64,000 nucleotides of DNA, from positions 16,909-80,908 of the IMG/VR virus record IMGVR_UViG_3300042352_001346. One strand, 5' to 3'. Both the position numbers and the translations under genes were made by a program. Numbering within the stretch: position 1 is the stretch's first letter; the number at the start of each line of letters is the position of its first letter. The notes under the pieces were generated by a model. That model was not told the origin of the DNA. It did not search any database and was given only the letters and a program-made list of their open reading frames with translations. Shown here piece by piece: positions 9,481-17,559 of the stretch. The DNA comes from a virus.

Positions 9481-10683
9481 ATGTTTACTGAAATAACTAC
9501 AACAGAAGAATTAAAACAATTAATTTCAGAAGGATTTTTTTTAAAAACAGATAAAATAACAAAAATATCTGATGATAGTGTATTAAATGGTTTATTATAT
9601 AGTAATGCGAAAATAGGACAAAAAGCTTTAAAAGAAATTGCATTAGTAGAAACTTATATTTATCCTGATTTAGCTAAAGGTGAAAAGTTAGATAAAATAG
9701 CTTCTGATGTAGGTATTTCTAAAAGATTTAATGCTTCAAAAAGTTCAACTTATATTAGATTAGTAGGTAATCCTGGTACTTTTTATGATTCAAATATTAT
9801 AACTTTTAGTAGTACTGATGGTATTAATTTTGAATTAGAAAGTTCAATTTCTATACCTGATGCAGGTTTTATTTATGCTAAGGTTCGTTCTAAAGAAACA
9901 GGTGAAAAAACAAATTCTGCTCCTTTATCAATTACTAAAATATCTCCTATACCTAATGGTCATTTATATTGTATAAATGAATATCAAGCAAGTAATGGTA
10001 GAGATATTGAAAGTGATTTTTCTTTATTACAAAGAATTAAAACTGGTCCTAATAAATTAGCTAAAAATACTTTAGAATATATTAAACAAGTATTATTGAA
10101 TGTAGATACTGATATTTTAAGAGTTATTTATCAAGGGAGAAATGCTCAAGGTAAAAATGTTTTAAAATTATTATCTCAAAATGGTGTAGCTTATAATAAT
10201 TCTCAATTAAGAAATTTTGAACAATATGTTAGTGATTATTTAGGTATATCTGATTTAAAAAGATATGATAATTCTGTTATTGGTATTACTTTTGAAAATG
10301 CTGCTATTTATCCAATTGATATTTCTGCAAGAGTTGAATTATATAATGGTGTAGATGCAGATGAAGTTAGAATTGAAGCACAAATAAGGAGTAGTAAAAT
10401 ACTTGATTTAAGAACATGGTCAAATGATAAAATAATTGATTGGGAAGATTTTTTAATAGCTATAAAAACAATTGAAAAAGTAAAATCTGTAAAAGACCAA
10501 TACTTTACTCCTAAGACAGATATTAAAATACCAAAAAATACATTTCCAAGAATAAGAGGATTTTTATTATTAGATATGGATGGAAATATATTATCTGATT
10601 CTAATAATGCTTTAAATTCAATTTATTATCCTACAGAATTAGATTTTAATTTTCAATATACTATAATGGGTAGAAATACTTAA
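9481..10683 (+). CDS. Baseplate protein gpJ-like
   Basis: This 400-aa protein has gpJ features: an N-terminal helix, GEKLDKIASDVGI near residue 70, a central beta domain with SIPDAGFIYAKVRS near 120, and a GRDIESDFSLLQRI stretch at about 175, matching the conserved G.x.E.xD...R.R segment of Baseplate_J proteins. In contractile tails gpJ forms the baseplate wedge that triggers sheath contraction. It starts 2 nt after the previous stop. This is the clearest sign in the window of a contractile tail. Confidence 0.75.
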   Translation: MFTEITTTEELKQLISEGFFLKTDKITKISDDSVLNGLLYSNAKIGQKALKEIALVETYIYPDLAKGEKLDKIASDVGISKRFNASKSSTYIRLVGNPGTFYDSNIITFSSTDGINFELESSISIPDAGFIYAKVRSKETGEKTNSAPLSITKISPIPNGHLYCINEYQASNGRDIESDFSLLQRIKTGPNKLAKNTLEYIKQVLLNVDTDILRVIYQGRNAQGKNVLKLLSQNGVAYNNSQLRNFEQYVSDYLGISDLKRYDNSVIGITFENAAIYPIDISARVELYNGVDADEVRIEAQIRSSKILDLRTWSNDKIIDWEDFLIAIKTIEKVKSVKDQYFTPKTDIKIPKNTFPRIRGFLLLDMDGNILSDSNNALNSIYYPTELDFNFQYTIMGRNT

Positions 10684-10714
10684 TTTGGAAAGTTTAAAAT
10701 TTTTTATATCTTTG
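10684..10714 (+). promoter_or_regulatory. Promoter of the lysis cassette
   Basis: A -33 box TTTGG at 10684-10688 and a -7 box TATCTTTG at 10707-10714 precede the ATG at 10737. They separate the lysis-like cassette transcriptionally from the baseplate genes. Confidence 0.7.
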
Positions 10715-10736
10715 TATCTATAAATAATTATAATTT

Positions 10737-11144
10737 ATGAATAAAAAATTAATAAATAACTGGAAAAAAATAAAATATTTTTTAGAAAAATATGATGGTA
10801 TTTGGAGTATTCCATTATCAATATCTATTTTTTATTTTTCTGGTTATATTTTATCAGAAGTATTTGGTACTCAAACAGGAACTTATGACCCTGGTTTTAT
10901 ACAACCTTTATTTTTATCTGCTACAATTGTAATTGGTGCAGTTAATGTAGGTGTTATTGGTCTTTATTTTACTATAAGAGGTTTTCACAATTTTATTTAT
11001 GGTAAAAAAGATAAAAATTCAGTTACTAATCAAGCTAAAGTTGATTGGGTTAAATTAACACCTTGGGAAAGATTTAAAATAACTTTATTTTCATTGGCTT
11101 TTTTAATTGCATTAGTTATTATTGTTTATTTAAAACTTATTTAA
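10737..11144 (+). CDS. Membrane protein, candidate holin
   Basis: This 135-aa protein has three apparent membrane segments (residues ~22-40, ~58-80 and ~113-133), a charged loop between the second and third, and a short N-terminal cytoplasmic tail. It heads a three-gene set with a lipoprotein CHAP hydrolase and a membrane-anchored coiled-coil protein, which looks like a lysis cassette, so a holin role is reasonable. Sequence alone cannot tell a holin from another small inner-membrane protein. Confidence 0.5.
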   Translation: MNKKLINNWKKIKYFLEKYDGIWSIPLSISIFYFSGYILSEVFGTQTGTYDPGFIQPLFLSATIVIGAVNVGVIGLYFTIRGFHNFIYGKKDKNSVTNQAKVDWVKLTPWERFKITLFSLAFLIALVIIVYLKLI

Positions 11145-11150
11145 TAAAAG

Positions 11151-11873
11151 ATGAAAAAGAATATTTTTCTTTTACTATTTACTTTAACATTACTTTTTAT
11201 CTCTTGTATTCGTAAAGAAAAAAAAGAAGTAGAAAGTATTGTTGTAGGTGATTCAATACAAAATATAGTTAATAGTAAAAGTAAAGATACTTTACAAATA
11301 AATACTAAGACTATATTAATTAAAACTGATTCTTTTTCTGAAAATAAAGATACTGTAAAAGTAATAGTGAAAGATACTATTATAAAAACTTATCGTCCAA
11401 TTTTTATTGAGAAGAAAAAATTATCTTTAAAAGAAATTTACTCTTCTCAATTAGGTGTTAGAGAAGCAACTGGGAAAAATGATGGTAAAATTGTTGAAAT
11501 GTACCTCCATTCAGTTGGTTTAAATAAAGGTAATCCTTGGTGTGCTGCATTTGTTCATTGGAGTTTAGATTCTGCAGGTTATAAAAATAATATAACTGGT
11601 TGGAGTCCAACAACATTTAATCCAAATAACCTTATTTATTTTAAAAATAAGTTTAAAAAAGAACCTAGAGAAGGTGATGTATTTTCATTGTATTTTCCTT
11701 CATTAAAAAGAATTGCACATACAGGATTTTTTGATTATAAACAAAATTCATCTATATACTCTACTGTAGAAGGAAATACAAATGATGCTAATAGTAGAGA
11801 AGGTGATGGTGTTTATAGACGTTATCGTTCTTTTAATTCTACTTATAGTATATCAAGATGGACAGGTAATTAA
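11151..11873 (+). CDS. Lipoprotein with CHAP peptidoglycan hydrolase domain
   Basis: This 240-aa protein begins with a lipoprotein signal peptide (MKKNIFLLLFTLTLLFISC, lipobox ending at the Cys) followed by a ~70-residue low-complexity spacer. Residues ~95-238 form a CHAP/NlpC-like amidase or endopeptidase: catalytic Cys in NPWCAAFVHW (~130), His in AHTGF (~190), and a polar residue in VEGNTND (~207). It would cut peptide bonds in peptidoglycan while lipid-anchored, presumably to a membrane facing the periplasm. That is unusual for an endolysin, which is normally soluble. It lies 6 nt after the candidate holin. Confidence 0.75.
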   Translation: MKKNIFLLLFTLTLLFISCIRKEKKEVESIVVGDSIQNIVNSKSKDTLQINTKTILIKTDSFSENKDTVKVIVKDTIIKTYRPIFIEKKKLSLKEIYSSQLGVREATGKNDGKIVEMYLHSVGLNKGNPWCAAFVHWSLDSAGYKNNITGWSPTTFNPNNLIYFKNKFKKEPREGDVFSLYFPSLKRIAHTGFFDYKQNSSIYSTVEGNTNDANSREGDGVYRRYRSFNSTYSISRWTGN

Positions 11874-11898
11874 ATCTTAAATATAAATATTAGTTTTT

Positions 11899-12537
11899 AT
11901 GAAAATTGTAAATGTTATTGAATTTGTAAAAAAGAATTTTCTTCAAAGTTTAATTTTATTTATTGCTTGTTTTTTACTTTTTAGAGAATGCACTAGACCA
12001 AATAATACACCTTTTCCACAACCAACTATAGTGGTAAAAATTGATTCTAGTTGGATAAATAAAAAAGCAGATAATATTACAATTAATCCTGTAATACAAC
12101 AAACTATACCTTACAAATTAACAGGTAAAGATACTCAATATATACCAAGTCCAAATTATGATATTTTAAAAAAACAATATGAGGATTTAAGAGATTCTTT
12201 ATTATCTATTAATATTTATAAAGATAGTTTAAAAATTGATAGTTTAGGCTATGTTATTTTAAATGAATCTGTTTTTAAAAATAAATTATTAGAAAGAAAA
12301 TATTCTTATAATTTAAAATATCCAAGAATTAAAGAAACAATAACAATTACACAACCTTATTTACCTAAAACTCAAATTTATATTGGTGGTGAATTATATG
12401 GTAATCAATTATCATTAATTAAAGGTGTAGGTATAAATTTATCTTTAAAAAGTAAAAAAGATAAAATTTATGAAATTGGTACTATGTATTTAGGTAATGA
12501 ATTAATTTATAAAGGTGGTTATAAAATTAAATTATAA
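11899..12537 (+). CDS. Membrane-anchored spanin-like protein
   Basis: This 212-aa protein has a single membrane segment (residues ~14-29) ending in a Cys, then a Pro-rich stretch, a short coiled-coil (residues ~95-125) and a C-terminal beta-rich part. It follows the candidate holin and lipoprotein hydrolase, and the topology suits an inner-membrane spanin (Rz-like) or a similar envelope-spanning accessory. The beta-rich C-terminus (IYIGGELYGNQLSLIKGVG) is more than a classical Rz has, so a different envelope role is possible. Confidence 0.4.
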   Translation: MKIVNVIEFVKKNFLQSLILFIACFLLFRECTRPNNTPFPQPTIVVKIDSSWINKKADNITINPVIQQTIPYKLTGKDTQYIPSPNYDILKKQYEDLRDSLLSINIYKDSLKIDSLGYVILNESVFKNKLLERKYSYNLKYPRIKETITITQPYLPKTQIYIGGELYGNQLSLIKGVGINLSLKSKKDKIYEIGTMYLGNELIYKGGYKIKL

Positions 12538-12542
12538 AAAAA

Positions 12543-15089
12543 TTGTCTGCTATAATTTTTAATAAAGTTTTTAAACCTGGTGAAAGTCATACATTTGACT
12601 ATTATCCTCAATTACAAGTCCTATCTATAATAGGATTTACTGATGTTGTATTACATAGTAATATTGATTGTTATTTTTATAAATCATTCAAATATTCATT
12701 AGATGGTGTTAATTTTACAGATGTACCTTTAGAATTAACTGATATTAATTTACAAAATATTCCATTTCAATTAAAATCTATTTTAGTATTAAGAATAACT
12801 TATGAGAGGAGAGGAATAGATAATTCATCTTTATTAACTTTAAGTAGTTTTGTATTAGATAATACAGTTGAATTATTAGATAATGGATTTTATTTCACTA
12901 ATTCATTATTTAGTACATTTTTTAATCAAAATGATGAAAAAGTATTATCTTGGGCAGTAAATGTATTACAAAAATTATATGCTCCTGGTATTGTTCCTGA
13001 ATATATTGAAAGAGGAAAAGAAAAAAATGAAAATGGTGAAGATGAAGATTATATAGCTTATTGGTTTTCAATTACTCATTTCTTTGCTTTATTTGTTATT
13101 TATTCTAGAATATTTAAAGATATAAAATTATATTTCTCTACTTTAAAAGAGTATTTGTTAGAAAAAGGAATTTTATTAAATGAAGATTCTTCATTAGAAC
13201 AATTACAAGAACTAATGAAAAATTTTTATAATGAAATTTCTCGTAGAGGTACTAATTTAATGCTTTTTAAAAAACCTTATGCAGAAGATGGAGTTCATGG
13301 AGAAATATTAAGATTAATTTCATTTAAGTATGGTGATGAATTTATATTTAGTTTAACTCCAAAACATAGAATTGGTTGGAATTTAGGAAAATCAAGTCCT
13401 ATTTATAAAGGAGTATCTGATGCAAATAATGTTATTAAAGGATATGAATTAGATTCAACAAAAGATTTAATTCCTCAATATCCAATACCTATAGATAGTA
13501 ATATAATAGAAGAATTAGATGGTGATAATAAAGTATTAAATTTATCTAGTGGTGATGTAATTGGAAATATTAATATATTAGATATTGATAATCCTTATTT
13601 ATTAACTTATGATTCTAATTTAGATTATTCTATTGAATTTTATTATAGACCTAAAGATACTTCCAATGATTTAAATATCAAATTAAAATTTTTTGATAGT
13701 GATTTAATACCTTTTTCTAATGCAACTAGAAAAACTAAAAAAGCAGTATTAATTACTACTGATTCATTTGCACATTCTCCTATTGTATTATCAAGAACAG
13801 ATATTTATTATAAAATAAAATGTATTATTTATAATAAAAGTGAATTAAATTTTAAAGAAAAATTAAATGTTAGTTCTGGAAATAATTTAAAAATTAATGA
13901 TATTAATCCTAAATACTTTATTCCTCTTATATCAGGTAATGGATATTTATATGGATTAAAAATAAAACCTTTAAGGTCAAATTATAGTTTAGGATTTATT
14001 CATTCAAATCATTTAATTCAATGTTGGATAAAAAATAATTCAAAACAATTATCTAAAAATAATATTAAAATTATTTTAGAAGATTTATTTAGACCATATA
14101 ATTCTTGGATAAAAGTTAATTTAATTGGTGATAATTTTTATCAAGAAGAACCATTTAAAAATTATTGGGTAGCAGGTGAACAAGAATGTGAAATAGTAGA
14201 TGTTTTTTGGATTGGGGATGAAAGTACTACTAAATGTGAATTATCTGGAGAAAATAATACAGGTATTAAAATATATACATTACTTAGTCAAGTTTATTAT
14301 TTGGATGGTGTATTGTATTATACTGGAGTTACTAAAGATAATGATTATTTAGATAGTGATTATGTACCTCCTATTGAAGATTTAACTGTATGTCCATTAA
14401 GAAGAAGTACTTTATGGATACCTGATGAAAGTACAGCTATTTGTATTGAAGATGATACTCCACCACCACCAGAAGAATATAATCCTATATTAACATCTGT
14501 AACTTACTCTGATTTAGATGATAGTTTTACAGCTGTTTTTAATTTAAATACTCCCCCTCTTTCACCTGTATCTGTAATTTTACAATATAGTTATGATGAA
14601 ATTACTTGGATTTCTGATAATGGTAGTGTAATATCTCCTAAAGTAATTTTTATTTCTGGAGCAACTTTTCCAATTTATTTTAGAATAATAGTTGTATTTG
14701 CAGGAGGTGTTTATTCTAATGAATCAAATACTATTGAAGTAAATTATACAGAAATTGCAGGTACTATAAGATTAGAAAATAATTTAAATTTATCTACATT
14801 AAGTATAAATAGATTTTTTAAATCAGGAATAAATATTTATACTGGACCTGCTATTAATAATGGTGAATTTAAAGATATTCCTATACCAAATATAAATTCT
14901 AATTCTTTATATGGTATAAGAATAGTTGGTAATACTTTACCAGTTGCTCCATTATGTGCTATAAATTTAATTAGAGCATCATCTATTATAAAAACTACAT
15001 ATATAGATGGTTCAAATGGAGATAAATTTTTTGATTCAAATGTAGTTTTAAATGATGGTGATATAATTTCAATTGATTACGATTTATAA
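12543..15089 (+). CDS. Large tail fibre/adhesin protein with C-terminal modules
   Basis: This 848-aa beta-rich protein has a probable TTG start; no ATG occurs near the N-terminus and the previous gene ends 5 nt upstream. The first ~600 residues read as a virion-anchoring and fibre region. Near residues 612-640 it contains a DSDYVPPIEDLTVCPL module, a related Cys-containing segment follows, then a PPPPEEYNP linker and a fibronectin-like beta domain (~645-735). The same DPDYVPP module recurs in the next two genes. This suggests a modular receptor-binding apparatus. No enzymatic motif was found. Confidence 0.55.
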   Translation: MSAIIFNKVFKPGESHTFDYYPQLQVLSIIGFTDVVLHSNIDCYFYKSFKYSLDGVNFTDVPLELTDINLQNIPFQLKSILVLRITYERRGIDNSSLLTLSSFVLDNTVELLDNGFYFTNSLFSTFFNQNDEKVLSWAVNVLQKLYAPGIVPEYIERGKEKNENGEDEDYIAYWFSITHFFALFVIYSRIFKDIKLYFSTLKEYLLEKGILLNEDSSLEQLQELMKNFYNEISRRGTNLMLFKKPYAEDGVHGEILRLISFKYGDEFIFSLTPKHRIGWNLGKSSPIYKGVSDANNVIKGYELDSTKDLIPQYPIPIDSNIIEELDGDNKVLNLSSGDVIGNINILDIDNPYLLTYDSNLDYSIEFYYRPKDTSNDLNIKLKFFDSDLIPFSNATRKTKKAVLITTDSFAHSPIVLSRTDIYYKIKCIIYNKSELNFKEKLNVSSGNNLKINDINPKYFIPLISGNGYLYGLKIKPLRSNYSLGFIHSNHLIQCWIKNNSKQLSKNNIKIILEDLFRPYNSWIKVNLIGDNFYQEEPFKNYWVAGEQECEIVDVFWIGDESTTKCELSGENNTGIKIYTLLSQVYYLDGVLYYTGVTKDNDYLDSDYVPPIEDLTVCPLRRSTLWIPDESTAICIEDDTPPPPEEYNPILTSVTYSDLDDSFTAVFNLNTPPLSPVSVILQYSYDEITWISDNGSVISPKVIFISGATFPIYFRIIVVFAGGVYSNESNTIEVNYTEIAGTIRLENNLNLSTLSINRFFKSGINIYTGPAINNGEFKDIPIPNINSNSLYGIRIVGNTLPVAPLCAINLIRASSIIKTTYIDGSNGDKFFDSNVVLNDGDIISIDYDL

Positions 15090-15096
15090 AAAATTT

Positions 15097-15306
15097 ATGC
15101 CAACTAGAATACAAACAGGTATATTAAAAGTAACAACTTTAATAGAAATTAGTGGAAAAACTGGTTTACCTACTGGAGTAGAAAAACCAAATATTCCTTC
15201 TGACCCTGATTTTATACCTCCTACTGTAGATGCTATATCTTGTCCAGTAGGTACAATTGATATAGGAGATTTTAATGAAGATTTTAATGAAGATTATGAT
15301 ATTTAA
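15097..15306 (+). CDS. Small tail module protein
   Basis: This 69-aa protein is almost entirely one copy of the module found in its neighbours (TGLPTGVEKPNIPSDPDFIP ending in a CPVG), followed by a short acidic tail with a repeated DFNE unit. I chose the ATG at 15097; an in-frame TTG at 15073 lies inside the previous gene and is less likely. A stand-alone copy of a fibre-attachment or trimerisation module is the simplest reading. Confidence 0.5.
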   Translation: MPTRIQTGILKVTTLIEISGKTGLPTGVEKPNIPSDPDFIPPTVDAISCPVGTIDIGDFNEDFNEDYDI

Positions 15307-15314
15307 ATAAAAAT

Positions 15315-16199
15315 ATGTCTAATACAGGTTATAAAAAATATTTGAATTTAATTGAAGTATATGTTGATAATAATCAACCTACTGGAAATGTTAAACCTAA
15401 CATACCTTCTGACCCAGATTATGTAGCACCTGTTACAGATTTAACGTTATGTCCATTAACTACAACAACTACTACAACAACTACTACAACAACTACTACA
15501 ATTAATCCTTTAAATACTTGTGGTGGTCCATCTAAAACAAATTCAGTATTAAATGGTGCTCCATTAGTTGAAGAATATTATTTAGGTGATGTAGCAGGTA
15601 TTGCTTATATTCAATATAATATAATAGGATTATATGGATTAGAAGAAAAAGTAAAATTAGAAGTTAAATATAATGGAATTACTATTGCAACAAAAGATAA
15701 TTTAATTTTAGGAGATAATGGTAATTTATATTTTAATTATAATCCAATAGTATTTGGATTATATAAAATTGAATTAGTATATACTGTATATTTAATTGAT
15801 GTAACAACAACTACTACAACAACTACAACTGAAATATTAAATAAATTTGATTTTAATATTTTAATTGGTATGATGGACGTTAGTGGTCCTTTTGATGGAT
15901 GGTTAGGTTCATTTAGTATTGTTGATGAAGTTACTTCTACAGTATTAAAAACTTTTAATTTTGTTACTTTACAAAAAGTAGATATAAGTTTAAATACTTC
16001 TGATATAAATTTTATTACAGGTAGAGATTACTCTATAAATTGGAATTTTGAAGTTAGAGATAATGGTACTTCTGTAGATTGTAGTGGTAGATTGTTTTTA
16101 AATTCAATTTTAACTCCAATACCTATTAGTAATTCAGGAAGTCAAACTTTTACATTTATAGCAGGTTTAAATTCAGCTGATTTATTTATTGATTCTTAA
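15315..16199 (+). CDS. Modular fibre protein with polythreonine linkers
   Basis: This 294-aa protein is built as beads on a string: an N-terminal module (QPTGNVKPNIPSDPDYVAP, residues ~17-38), a run of 14 threonines (15459-15500), a beta-rich domain of ~100 residues, a second run of 9 threonines (15804-15830), and a C-terminal beta domain. The Thr runs are written as a 12-bp DNA repeat of ACT and ACA codons, so they can change length by slippage and offer sites for domain swapping. They also look like mucin-type linkers that could be O-glycosylated; a glycosyltransferase-like gene is two genes downstream. Confidence 0.6.
   Translation: MSNTGYKKYLNLIEVYVDNNQPTGNVKPNIPSDPDYVAPVTDLTLCPLTTTTTTTTTTTTTTINPLNTCGGPSKTNSVLNGAPLVEEYYLGDVAGIAYIQYNIIGLYGLEEKVKLEVKYNGITIATKDNLILGDNGNLYFNYNPIVFGLYKIELVYTVYLIDVTTTTTTTTTEILNKFDFNILIGMMDVSGPFDGWLGSFSIVDEVTSTVLKTFNFVTLQKVDISLNTSDINFITGRDYSINWNFEVRDNGTSVDCSGRLFLNSILTPIPISNSGSQTFTFIAGLNSADLFIDS
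15459..15500 (+). repeat. Polythreonine-coding 12-bp tandem repeat
   Basis: About 3.5 copies of a 12-bp unit (act aca aca act) encode 14 consecutive threonines. A related, shorter tract encoding nine threonines is at 15804-15830 in the same gene. Replication slippage or recombination here would change linker length without breaking the frame. Confidence 0.9.
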
Positions 16200-16207
16200 T
16201 TTTATAT

Positions 16208-16588
16208 ATGGCAGATATAACAACAAAAGTATTTTGTCCTAAACCAGGAGTTAATTTTCAATTTGAAAGAGAATTATTTAGTGAAACTATATCTTTTAAT
16301 GTACAATTATCAGAATCTTTTACAGATATTAATTATATTAATGAAATAAATATTGATGAAGATTCTAAATCTTTTAATAAAAATTATTTGGGAAGTGACA
16401 ACCCTAGTGTTTTAACTATAATTAAAGAAAGTGGAACATTTATAAATGCAACTATAAGAGTTATAGTTAATGGAATAATAATTAGAGATGATGTAGATAT
16501 TACAATAGAAATGAATGAAGGTATTTATATTGTAAAAGGAATTGATGCTAAATCTGAAATATCTGTAAAAATATTTAATGGTTTGTAA
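16208..16588 (+). CDS. Small beta-rich virion-region protein
   Basis: This 126-aa protein lies between the polythreonine fibre gene and the glycosyltransferase-like gene. It has alternating strands and no signal peptide or cysteine cluster. A fibre accessory, chaperone or decoration protein is likely from position. I do not recognise the family. Its stop codon shares its last base with the ATG of the next gene. Confidence 0.4.
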   Translation: MADITTKVFCPKPGVNFQFERELFSETISFNVQLSESFTDINYINEINIDEDSKSFNKNYLGSDNPSVLTIIKESGTFINATIRVIVNGIIIRDDVDITIEMNEGIYIVKGIDAKSEISVKIFNGL

Positions 16589-17559
16589 TGAATGATAATG
16601 ATTTATTTTATATATCTGCTCAACCAGATGAATTTTATTTTTATTGGCAATTAGATATACAAATATTTAATTTTTTAAGAATAGGTGTATCTTGTGATAA
16701 TATACATATTTTAATAGGTTATAAAGATAAAATTAGTATAGATGGTCATAATTTTAAAAATAAATATTATAATAAAGTAAATATTTATTTTTATGAAGAT
16801 GAAAGAAAATATAAACCTAGTTATATACCATCTATAAGACCTTATTTATTACAAAAACATTTTAAATTAAATAAATATTTAGAAAATAAAATAATATTTT
16901 ATCATGATTGTGATATTATTTTAAAGAAAAAATTAGATATTAATAAATATTTAAATGATGATATTTGTTACCTTAGTGATACTAGAAGTTATTTAAAAGT
17001 TAGTTATATTCAAGAAAAAGGTTTTGGTTTGTTAGAAAATATGTGTAAAATAGTTGGTGTAGGTACTGAACAAGTTAAAAATATTGATAATAATTGTGGA
17101 GGTGCTCAATATTTATTAAAAAATATAAGTAGTAAATTTTGGGGTAAAGTAGAAAGAAATTCTAATCAATTATATACATATTTAGAAAATTCTAAAGAAT
17201 TATATGGTAAATCATATAAAGGTTTTTATAATCCAATTCAAAGTTGGTGTTCTGATATGTGGGCTTTATTATGGAATTTAATTATATTAAATAAAGAAGT
17301 AAAAATTATTAGTGAATTGAATTTTGTACATGCAACAGATAATATAGAACAATGGAAATATGCAGATATATTTCATAATGCAGGAGTTACAAATAAAGAT
17401 AAAAAATTTTTATTTAATAAAAATGATTATAGAAATTCATTACCTAAAAGTAAAGAAATTATTGTAGATAATAATTTTTGTTCATCTATTTATGTTAATG
17501 AAATTAAAAATTTTGAAAATTCTGAGATTTTTTTTAACTTTACTAAAAGAGAATTATGA
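16588..17559 (+). CDS. Glycosyltransferase-like protein (GT-A fold) in the fibre locus
   Basis: This 323-aa protein probably transfers a sugar from a nucleotide-sugar. The key sign is a DxD-type motif, H-D-C-D at residues 106-109, directly after a hydrophobic strand (NKIIFYHDCDIILKK); this is the usual metal/nucleotide-sugar site of GT-A enzymes. An aromatic acceptor-side segment (SWCSDMWALLWNL) lies near 215-227. It has no signal peptide or membrane segment, so it should act in the cytoplasm. It is translationally coupled to the fibre genes on both sides, suggesting the acceptor is a fibre protein, perhaps its threonine runs. The acceptor is inference. Confidence 0.55.
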   Translation: MNDNDLFYISAQPDEFYFYWQLDIQIFNFLRIGVSCDNIHILIGYKDKISIDGHNFKNKYYNKVNIYFYEDERKYKPSYIPSIRPYLLQKHFKLNKYLENKIIFYHDCDIILKKKLDINKYLNDDICYLSDTRSYLKVSYIQEKGFGLLENMCKIVGVGTEQVKNIDNNCGGAQYLLKNISSKFWGKVERNSNQLYTYLENSKELYGKSYKGFYNPIQSWCSDMWALLWNLIILNKEVKIISELNFVHATDNIEQWKYADIFHNAGVTNKDKKFLFNKNDYRNSLPKSKEIIVDNNFCSSIYVNEIKNFENSEIFFNFTKREL

